Origin: Candidatus Nanoarchaeia archaeon
GTDB taxonomy: Archaea; Nanobdellota; Nanobdellia; Tiddalikarchaeales; Tiddalikarchaeaceae
Direction of reading: 5' to 3'
Assembly: GCA_028704265.1 (NCBI GenBank)
Contig: JAQVLH010000032.1
Span: 1-9,630, forward strand
Length of the DNA stretch: 9,630 nt
This document shows positions 1 to 6,235 of the stretch, one piece after another; position 1 is the first letter of the stretch; each line of letters begins with the position of its first letter. A program made the position numbers and the translations under genes. Below the pieces are notes generated by a model, which searched no databases, was not told the origin of the DNA, and worked only from the letters and a program-made list of their open reading frames with translations.

Positions 1-1322
1 AAAACATAATTTCTCTAATTGAATCCAGTCACAAAGAAAATTTATTTGTGGTAGCTTTTAGAGGATCAGGCAAATCAACAATCGTTACTGCCGCTTATCC
101 AATTTGGGCGATACTCGGAAAACAACAAAAAAAGTTTGTTGTTATTTTCTGTCAGACTCAAGCCCAAGCTAAACAGCATATGATGAATCTGCGCCGAGAA
201 TTAGAAAATAATGACTTGCTTAAAAAAGACCTTGGCCCCTTTCGAGAAAATAGTGATGAATGGGGCGCGCAGTCAATTGTCTTTTTTAACACTAATGCCA
301 GGATAACAGTCGCTTCAGTCGATCAAAGTATTAGAGGAATCAGGCATTATGAAAATAGACCAGATTTAATAATCTGCGATGATGTGGAAGATATTAGCTC
401 AACTAAAACCAGAGATGGTCGCAATAAAACATATCAATGGCTTAAAGGTGAAGTAATCCCTGCTGGTGATAAAGATACGAGGCTGGTTATAGTCGGTAAT
501 CTTTTGCATGAAGATTCTCTACTTATGCGATTAAGAGAAGAAAGAGAAAAAGATATTATCGATGGCCACTTTTTATACTATCCTTTAATCAACAAGAAAG
601 GCATTTGTTTGTGGCCTGGCAAATATCCCACCGAAAAAGATGTGGAGATAGAAAGAAAAAAGGTTGGCAATGAAATTACTTGGCAACAAGAATACCTGCT
701 TAATATTGTCCCTAGTGAAGACCAGGCTATTTATCCTGAATGGATTAATTATTATGACGAGATTCCAGAAAGGATGAATATGTACGGCGGATATAAATCA
801 CATCTTGAAGTTAGAATCGGTATTGATCCTGCTATTTCTCAAAGTGATGTTGCTGATTATACTGCCATGGTTCCGGGGCTATTATTTGAAACGGACACAG
901 GATATGTGATTTATATACTACCAAAAATTATTAACAAAAGACTTAACTTCCCTGAAACTGTTGATACTTGTAAAACGATCTATAACAGCTACAAAAAAGA
1001 CTACGATATAGTCAGATTAGTGGTTGAGGATGTTGGCTATCAAAGAGCTTTACCTCAGCAGTTGAAGGTTGAGGGTATAAGTAATGTAATGACAACTAGA
1101 CCAGGAAGTCAGGATAAGCGCAGTCGTCTAGTTTTGACTGCTAATATGATTAAAAATGGGCAAATACTATTTCCAAGAGAAGGAGCAGAAGAATTGATTC
1201 AACAGATTATCCATTTTGGGGTTGAAAAGCATGATGATTTAGCTGATGCATTTGTTAATCTAGCTAACAGCTTATCAGAACATTATCCAAATCCACCAAG
1301 AATTTATTTCATGAATTGGTAA
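1..1322 (+). CDS. terL: Phage terminase large subunit (TerL), 5'-truncated by window edge
   Basis: This is the ATPase/nuclease motor that packages phage DNA into capsids. The reading frame is open from base 3, and homologous-looking sequence (IISLIESSHKENLF) precedes the GTG at base 48. The true start is therefore off the window and the GTG is not the start. Counting residues from that GTG: a Walker A FRGSGKST at 4-11 and a Walker B-like LIICDDVED at 107-115 form the ATPase. VIVGN at 147-151 may be the coupling motif. The C-terminal RNase H-fold nuclease shows GIDPA (D260), VVEDVG (E327/D328) and KHDDLADAF (D397, D400), the three acidic clusters expected for two-metal cleavage. The end (PPRIYFMNW, TAA) looks natural. 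No portal, small terminase or capsid gene follows; the next gene is a recombinase. The family call is firm. Whether it belongs to an active prophage or a remnant cannot be told here. Confidence 0.9.
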   Translation, partial: NIISLIESSHKENLFVVAFRGSGKSTIVTAAYPIWAILGKQQKKFVVIFCQTQAQAKQHMMNLRRELENNDLLKKDLGPFRENSDEWGAQSIVFFNTNARITVASVDQSIRGIRHYENRPDLIICDDVEDISSTKTRDGRNKTYQWLKGEVIPAGDKDTRLVIVGNLLHEDSLLMRLREEREKDIIDGHFLYYPLINKKGICLWPGKYPTEKDVEIERKKVGNEITWQQEYLLNIVPSEDQAIYPEWINYYDEIPERMNMYGGYKSHLEVRIGIDPAISQSDVADYTAMVPGLLFETDTGYVIYILPKIINKRLNFPETVDTCKTIYNSYKKDYDIVRLVVEDVGYQRALPQQLKVEGISNVMTTRPGSQDKRSRLVLTANMIKNGQILFPREGAEELIQQIIHFGVEKHDDLADAFVNLANSLSEHYPNPPRIYFMNW

Positions 1323-1445
1323 TATTTTCTTTAATATTACAAGGAAAGTTATCGACAAGTTGCCAACAGCTAGCTGCTTAGCAGAACCTTAAAAATGTGT
1401 CATTAATGGAGGCGTAGATTTAACTAATAATTAAAATTAAATCAT
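1323..1445. other. Intergenic region with clustered dyad symmetry
   Basis: This 123-bp gap separates terL from the recombinase gene. It contains a perfect 10-bp palindrome, an overlapping 11-bp palindrome, and the left arm of a larger inverted repeat that reaches into the recombinase start. I see no gene, no tRNA and no T-tract typical of an intrinsic terminator on the plus strand. No convincing -35/-10 pair stands out: TTGCCA at 1360-1365 has no good -10 at normal spacing, and the AT-rich stretch at 1421-1442 has only generic TAATAA-like elements. A recombinase promoter, operator or attachment site is plausible here by position only. Confidence 0.6.
1367..1384. repeat. Two overlapping palindromes between terL and recombinase
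   Basis: CAGCTAGCTG at 1367-1376 is a perfect 10-bp palindrome. CTGCTTAGCAG at 1374-1384 is an 11-bp palindrome with a single central T, and the two share the bases CTG. Such symmetry suits a dimeric DNA-binding protein, such as a repressor or the adjacent serine recombinase. No second copy elsewhere in the window was noticed, so there is no direct support for an att-site role. Confidence 0.45.
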
Positions 1446-1457
1446 ATGCCTCCATTA
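1404..1457 (+). repeat. Inverted repeat enclosing the recombinase start codon
   Basis: TAATGGAGGCGTA at 1404-1416 is complementary to TATGCCTCCATTA at 1445-1457. Ten outer pairs are perfect, followed by one G-T wobble and two further pairs. The 28-nt loop is AT-rich. The right arm contains the ATG at 1446-1448. In mRNA the stem would bury the start codon of the recombinase and could restrain its translation; in DNA the same symmetry could be a protein-binding site. The GGAGG in the left arm is not a usable Shine-Dalgarno site, lying over 30 nt from the ATG with no nearer in-frame start. Confidence 0.55.
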
Positions 1458-2729
1458 GACGCTCCCTTAAAGTATTGCCTATATGCTAGAAAAAGCACCG
1501 AATCAGACGAAAGACAAGTTCAGTCCATTGATTCTCAGGTTAAGGAAATGCTTCAAATTGCCGAACGAGAAAATCTAGAAATCGTCGATATTAGACGAGA
1601 ATCAAAATCTGCTAAAGATTCTGGCAATCGTCCTATTTTTAAGGAATTATTAAAAGATATAGCTGAAGAAAAATTTAACGCAATTTTAACCTGGGCTCCT
1701 GATAGATTATCGAGAAATGCTGGCGACTTAGGATCACTGGTTGATTTAATGGATGAGAAAAAATTAATGGGTATCAGAACCTTTGGTCAGACATTTAGTA
1801 ATTCACCAAACGAAAAGTTTTTACTTATGATTTTATGTTCTCAGGCAAAACTCGAAAACGATAACAGAGGCATTAATGTGAAACGAGGTTTAAGAGCTAG
1901 ATGCGAAATGGGCTTATGGCCAACCTGTCCACCAACGGGCTACTTTAAAGAAAAGCGAGTTGATCATAAAGGACAATGTTTAATTGATCCCGATAGGGGT
2001 CATGTTATCAAACAAATGTTTGAAAAAGTCGCCTATGAAAAATGGTCAGGCAGAAAATTATATAATTGGTTAAGATTTGATTTGAATTTTAGAACAGCTC
2101 TTGGCAAAAAACATTTAAGTCTTGGCAATATCTATCGTTTATTAGAAAATACTTTCTACTATGGCCCATTTGAATACCCACGAGACAGTGGTAATTGGTA
2201 TCAAGGAAAACATGAACCATTAATAACCAAAGAGCTATTTGATTTAGTCCAAGATCAAATGAAAAATTCGCAGTTAGTCAGGCGAGAAAATATTGAATTC
2301 GCTTTTACTAAAATCATGACCTGCGGATTGTGTGGTTCTGGTATATCGGCAACTGAAAAATTTAAGAAATTAAAAAATGGCGGTTATAACCGTCATATTT
2401 ATTATGGTTGTACTAAAGCGAAAGATAAAAATTGTAAGTGCGGATATATCAGCGAAGAAGATTTAATTAAACAGTTACAAAAGCAAATTGATAAATTAGA
2501 TTTTAAGAAACTACCAGTTCAAGACAAAATCGAAGGAGAAATAAAAAGGTTTAAGAAGTTTCAAATGATGGCGACTGGTAAAAATCAAAACATCGACGTA
2601 AGTGGCGTCGATGTTAAAAACTACATTAAATTTTTACTAAAAGAGGGTGATGATCAAGAAAAACGAGAATTGCTTACTTGCTTAAACGGGGAGATATTAT
2701 TGAAGAATAAGGTGGTTGAGATTAGATAA
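1446..2729 (+). CDS. Large serine recombinase (site-specific integrase/resolvase family)
   Basis: This protein catalyses site-specific DNA integration, excision or inversion through a 5'-phosphoserine intermediate. The 427 residues show the serine recombinase layout. The N-terminal resolvase domain (about 8-150) has YARKS, with catalytic S17 and R15, then SIDSQ (27-31) and DRLSRN (86-91) supplying active-site arginines. A 'recombinase' DNA-binding domain spans about 160-275 (GLWPTCPPTGY to ELFDLVQDQM). A zinc-ribbon-like segment follows, with CGLC at 293-296 and C322, C330 and C332. The C-terminal part is short, so the protein sits at the small end of large serine integrases. The ATG at 1446 is the only reasonable start, because the frame is closed by TAA at 1428-1430 and no other start codon intervenes. 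No Shine-Dalgarno is visible, and the ATG lies within an inverted repeat. The N-terminal signature resembles recombinases common in Patescibacteria/CPR (from memory). It probably mobilises this element; its target site is unknown. Confidence 0.93.
   Translation: MPPLDAPLKYCLYARKSTESDERQVQSIDSQVKEMLQIAERENLEIVDIRRESKSAKDSGNRPIFKELLKDIAEEKFNAILTWAPDRLSRNAGDLGSLVDLMDEKKLMGIRTFGQTFSNSPNEKFLLMILCSQAKLENDNRGINVKRGLRARCEMGLWPTCPPTGYFKEKRVDHKGQCLIDPDRGHVIKQMFEKVAYEKWSGRKLYNWLRFDLNFRTALGKKHLSLGNIYRLLENTFYYGPFEYPRDSGNWYQGKHEPLITKELFDLVQDQMKNSQLVRRENIEFAFTKIMTCGLCGSGISATEKFKKLKNGGYNRHIYYGCTKAKDKNCKCGYISEEDLIKQLQKQIDKLDFKKLPVQDKIEGEIKRFKKFQMMATGKNQNIDVSGVDVKNYIKFLLKEGDDQEKRELLTCLNGEILLKNKVVEIR
2579..2615 (-). 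terminator. Candidate intrinsic terminator of the hsd-rloC operon, inside the recombinase ORF
   Basis: AACATCGACG (2589-2598) and CGTCGATGTT (2606-2615) are a perfect 10-bp inverted repeat with a 7-nt loop. Read on the minus strand, the stem is followed at once by TTGATTTTTACC, giving with the stem end an uninterrupted TTTTGATTTTT. That is the layout of a Rho-independent terminator. It lies 126 bp past the rloC stop in the direction of transcription. The plus strand after the hairpin is A-rich, so it would not terminate the recombinase transcript. The hairpin also encodes part of the recombinase (NIDVSGVDV). The stem is only moderately GC-rich, so efficiency is uncertain. Confidence 0.55.
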
Positions 2730-2740
2730 TGAGTTTATAG

Positions 2741-5062
2741 TTACAGATCTTTTAAAATTTCCGGTGAATATATTTGTATTAATCTAATCAATTCTGTAGA
2801 CATTTCTTTATACTGAGTTGGATCAAAAGGATCTTCATAGTTATTAACATCTTCGTGGCTAGAATCATGTGCAAATGATAATAGCGGCCCAGACATACTA
2901 GTTAATATACTTTTTATATTATCTTGATTTAATTCATTATAGCCATGAAAATAACATATCGTTTCTAGCACCCTGCGAATATCATTACCTACATTTTCTT
3001 CAATATCAATATTATCCCCGTATCTCTTTACTCTTCTTAAAGACGTCTTATATTCAGACAGCTTATTGCTATTTAATTTCTTTAATAAATGTTTTCCATT
3101 TTCACGTTCTAATCCGAAATAAGTGGCTTTCTCTTTAAAAATATTAGAAGCAAGCATATTATAAAATTGAACATTGTGAGTCAATATGATTAGTTGTGGG
3201 CAAGACGTCGAATCATTTTTTGTCCAAATTTTATTTTGTGCGGTTTTATAAAAATTTTTCAAAACATCACAAACTCCATAAAAATATTTATAACCAACGC
3301 TACAAATCGGATCATCAATCACAAATATGCCATTAGAATATTTCTCAGAACTTGTTAGGCGTCTGATCGAACTAGCCAAAAAATAACTAAATGCAATTAT
3401 ATTTTTTTCACCCTCGCTTAATATATTTTTTACATCACAGGATATATCATAAGTATTATTAAGCATTAATACAATTTTATTAGATTGAATACTGGCCTCA
3501 TATTTTTCGACTCCGATTTGTTTAATATAAATATTAAATAAATCAACAATCTTAATTGCAACTTCTTTTGAAGGCAATGCCTTTTTCGCCTCAGTAACCT
3601 CTTGTTTAATTAATTCTATTTGAGAAAAAATTCTATCTCTTTTCTCGATAGAAGTTATATTTGTCTCATAAAATTCAACAAGATATTTTTGTCCTAAAAG
3701 TTTTCGAAGTTCCGTTTGTCTGTTGCCTATTGATGTAAGTTGTCTATTAATTTGATTAACTCCATTATTATTTAAAATGATATTGGAATTATTTTTTTCA
3801 ATCTCATTTTTTAAAACAAAAAAATAATTTGCAGTTTTTTCAATCTTTTTTTCTTTAGTTTCTTCTTCATCTTCTTCATTTGTGAAAAATATTTCTAACT
3901 GAGGGTTTTTTCTCTTATCTATTAATTTAGATTTTATGCTATTCAGCTTAGAAATAATACCACCAGGATTAATATATGCCCAAGACTGAGTTAGGTGAAG
4001 ATTTTTTGTTCTAATTTCAAATAAAGCCTTAGCAGTATTATTCAATTTTTCAAGATCAGAAATAAAACTAATAATATTTCCTATTTCTAAATCAATTTTT
4101 TCTTCAAACTTAGCTTTTTCTGATTCTATATGGGCTTTATATTTCAAAATTACATCATTTCCCTTATCAGTTAAATCTTGTAAACAGAATGGGCAATGAA
4201 CATTATCGTCCTCATGGGTTTTTAAGCCTGTTCTAATCCACTCATTAGTGAGCTTTTCAATGTGTTCTTTTACTTCGCCAGTTGGCGGATCAATAAATTC
4301 TACCTTCTTTATAAAATTATTTTCTATCCAAGAAAAATCAAGCCGATCGATTCTTAATTTATCAAAATTATAAGTAATCTTATCATGATCTGGATCCAAA
4401 TCTTTTATCTGATCAAAATTTTCTTTAGCATTTACCCAACCTTCTTGTATCGCTCCTTCAACTTCTTTATCATTTTTATTTGATAAATATGATAGATATT
4501 TAGCGTTACTCAAATTGTCATACACCAATTCAGCTACAACTAACCTCCCCCTCGAGTCCCATTCTTTTATTTCAGCAGCTTTTGTCGCTAAAAGTAATTC
4601 TAAGCTTATCTTTTCAGTGTTTAATTCATTATTTTTTTCTACAAGTTGTTTTTCCAGATCTAATATTTTTATTTGATCGGAATCAATCTCAATTTCTATT
4701 TGCCCATCAATATTTTTATCAGAAAAATCATTAGAACGAACACTTTTTTCTATATAATCAGAGTTGTATACGAGAATTTGTTCAAGATCTGTTGATATAT
4801 AATTATTCTGATCAACAGAAATTTGATCATTAAATATAATTTTAAACTCTATAGAATCAGTATTTGATTCTAACGACTTCAATGTAAATAAATCCAAATC
4901 TTTATCGCTAACATATTCCAAAAATCGAGATAAGTTTGTTTTTCCAGAACCGTTTGGCGCATATACAATACTCTTTTTACTTAATTCGTCTGCACAAGAA
5001 AAATCTATAAAATTTCTAATATTTTTTATTGTTTCAATTTTTTTAATATGTCCAGAACTCAT
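2741..5062 (-). CDS. rloC: RloC-like anticodon nuclease: ABC/AAA_13 ATPase with zinc hook and C-terminal ACNase triad
   Basis: RloC proteins are ATP-regulated tRNA anticodon nucleases linked to DNA-damage or restriction stress. The 773 residues contain a Walker A APNGSGKT (35-42), coiled-coil-like stretches (about 130-225 and 300-345) around a zinc-hook CPFC (290-293), a further helical acidic/lysine-rich region (about 395-500), an ABC signature LSEGEK (548-553), a Walker B IFVIDDP (579-585) and a switch histidine in LTHN (H629). The C-terminus has R696, E700 and H732, an R-X3-E-X31-H pattern with the spacing I recall for the PrrC catalytic triad. Length and zinc hook fit RloC rather than the roughly 400-residue PrrC. 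It starts 6 bp after the hsdS stop without a visible Shine-Dalgarno, so it is probably the last, coupled gene of the hsd operon. The D-loop after Walker B (ICSVGYKYF) departs from the usual SSxD form. Anticodon cleavage is inferred; another AAA_13 ATPase with a HEPN-like tail is the alternative. Confidence 0.82.
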   Translation of the reverse strand: MSSGHIKKIETIKNIRNFIDFSCADELSKKSIVYAPNGSGKTNLSRFLEYVSDKDLDLFTLKSLESNTDSIEFKIIFNDQISVDQNNYISTDLEQILVYNSDYIEKSVRSNDFSDKNIDGQIEIEIDSDQIKILDLEKQLVEKNNELNTEKISLELLLATKAAEIKEWDSRGRLVVAELVYDNLSNAKYLSYLSNKNDKEVEGAIQEGWVNAKENFDQIKDLDPDHDKITYNFDKLRIDRLDFSWIENNFIKKVEFIDPPTGEVKEHIEKLTNEWIRTGLKTHEDDNVHCPFCLQDLTDKGNDVILKYKAHIESEKAKFEEKIDLEIGNIISFISDLEKLNNTAKALFEIRTKNLHLTQSWAYINPGGIISKLNSIKSKLIDKRKNPQLEIFFTNEEDEEETKEKKIEKTANYFFVLKNEIEKNNSNIILNNNGVNQINRQLTSIGNRQTELRKLLGQKYLVEFYETNITSIEKRDRIFSQIELIKQEVTEAKKALPSKEVAIKIVDLFNIYIKQIGVEKYEASIQSNKIVLMLNNTYDISCDVKNILSEGEKNIIAFSYFLASSIRRLTSSEKYSNGIFVIDDPICSVGYKYFYGVCDVLKNFYKTAQNKIWTKNDSTSCPQLIILTHNVQFYNMLASNIFKEKATYFGLERENGKHLLKKLNSNKLSEYKTSLRRVKRYGDNIDIEENVGNDIRRVLETICYFHGYNELNQDNIKSILTSMSGPLLSFAHDSSHEDVNNYEDPFDPTQYKEMSTELIRLIQIYSPEILKDL
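3862..3879 (-). repeat. 9-bp tandem duplication in the rloC-like gene
   Basis: CTTCTTCAT occurs twice head to tail (3862-3870, 3871-3879). On the coding strand it gives an acidic run (EEDEEE, around residues 396-401) in a low-complexity linker between helical regions. Its length is a multiple of three, so gain or loss of a copy would keep the frame. Confidence 0.6.
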
Positions 5063-5068
5063 AATAAA

Positions 5069-6235
5069 TTAATTAACTTTAACCTGCCCATTCATCAGCA
5101 TTGGCAAAAGCCAATCGCGAAGTTCTACAAGTTTTTGATTCTCTTGGACATTTTTTGAAATTATTTCCTTAAATGAAATTATTTCGTTGAATTTTTTAAC
5201 AATATTTTCATTGTATGCAAACTTATAACTTAAAAGGTCATCAGAGGCAATAACTGGCATTTTTGTCCCCCTTGAATTAGAAACCGCAAATTTAAAAACA
5301 CTATCATGAACCATGGTTAACAAAACAAAATTATAATCAAAATTTTTAATAACTCTATACGAAAGAACCGTTCCAGTTACCAACCCATTAAAAGGTGCAA
5401 AACCAGCTTTTAACAGATATGGCCTAATTCCACCAAATAATATATCAAATTTATTCATCTTAAATAAATTAGTTCCAAATTCATCGCTAGTATTTTTTTC
5501 CGTTAGACACATTGTTGAGTTTGGCATAACAGACAAATCAATTGTATCTATGTCATGCTTAGATCCATTTAAAACAAATTTATCAGTGTTTTTTTCTAAT
5601 AAATTAGTTAATTTTTTTACCCCCCATCCGCAAGGAATGTCTTTTTTTAGATCCTCACTCCAAACCATTTTTCCTTTATTTGCTTTATAAGGCTTACCAT
5701 TTTCATCTGGAAAATCAAACTGTACAAACCAATAATTATAAATATTTTTTACCATTTTTTCCAATTCACTGTTTATTTTATTATTAAATTCTATTTTAGA
5801 ATCAAGAACCGAAAGAACTAAAGCAATTTTTTTCTGATATTTATAATTAAAATTATACCTACTAATATCCATCTCTTTCAAATATTTAAAATGTCTTTGG
5901 TATTTTTTTAACTCTGGTATAAATTTTCTAATATATTGCAATAAATAATAAAAAAATTTAATATCATAATTTTTATTCGGTTTTATCAACTGAGTTCCAT
6001 CAGCGCCTCTAACAAAATTAAAATCAATGTATTTAAAAATACATGTATGATCACCAAAAACAATTAAAGGCAGGTCTTTAATTGATAAGAAATCTTTTTT
6101 ATTAACATAATTATTAATATTTTGCGTAGATTCTTGGCTAATAACTGGGAGATCGCCACAATTTAGCCATAATTTTTTATCAATTTTAGTTTGAGGACCT
6201 TCAATTTTTACTATAACATCTTTTATTCTAATCAT
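5069..6235 (-). CDS. hsdS: Type I restriction-modification specificity subunit HsdS
   Basis: HsdS reads the bipartite DNA target and docks two HsdM (and HsdR) subunits. The 388 residues show two target recognition domains separated by helical spacers. TRD1 covers about 1-128 and includes the family-typical FGDHTCIFKYIDFNF and VRGADGTQL. The first spacer and conserved region cover about 133-175 (KINSELEKMVKNIYNYWFVQ, then FDFPDENGKPY). TRD2 covers about 200-340 (ILFGGIRPYLLKAGF, GTVLSYRVI). A second helical spacer follows at about 345-375, ending WLLPMLMNGQV. Both halves are present, so it should recognise two half-sites; the bases cannot be predicted. Its ATG overlaps the hsdM stop by 8 bp (ATGATTAG), implying translational coupling. 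A GGGGGG run next to an A7 run lies at the start of TRD2. Length is normal for the family and no lesion is seen. Confidence 0.93.
   Translation of the reverse strand: MIRIKDVIVKIEGPQTKIDKKLWLNCGDLPVISQESTQNINNYVNKKDFLSIKDLPLIVFGDHTCIFKYIDFNFVRGADGTQLIKPNKNYDIKFFYYLLQYIRKFIPELKKYQRHFKYLKEMDISRYNFNYKYQKKIALVLSVLDSKIEFNNKINSELEKMVKNIYNYWFVQFDFPDENGKPYKANKGKMVWSEDLKKDIPCGWGVKKLTNLLEKNTDKFVLNGSKHDIDTIDLSVMPNSTMCLTEKNTSDEFGTNLFKMNKFDILFGGIRPYLLKAGFAPFNGLVTGTVLSYRVIKNFDYNFVLLTMVHDSVFKFAVSNSRGTKMPVIASDDLLSYKFAYNENIVKKFNEIISFKEIISKNVQENQKLVELRDWLLPMLMNGQVKVN
5612..5625 (-). repeat. Paired homopolymer tract (G6 TA7) in hsdS
   Basis: On the coding strand the sequence is six G, then T, then seven A, encoding WGVKK (residues 204-208) at the junction of the central conserved region and TRD2. 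Homopolymers in hsdS genes of some bacteria drive phase variation by slippage. This G run is short, so the effect here is speculative. Confidence 0.4.

Noticed and set aside
48..50. GTG at 48 as the terL start
   Set aside because: The frame is open to the left edge, residues before it look like terminase sequence, and starting there would leave only three residues before Walker A.
1408..1412. GGAGG as Shine-Dalgarno for the recombinase
   Set aside because: It lies 33 nt upstream of the ATG, with no start codon at proper distance and an in-frame TAA at 1428-1430. It is better explained as an arm of the inverted repeat.
2741..5062. RloC-like protein as an SMC/Rad50-type repair ATPase or Septu PtuA
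   Set aside because: The zinc hook recalls Rad50, but the protein is shorter, has VIDDP and LTHN of AAA_13 type, a C-terminal R-X3-E-X31-H, and sits in an hsd operon. No HNH partner gene (PtuB) is present.
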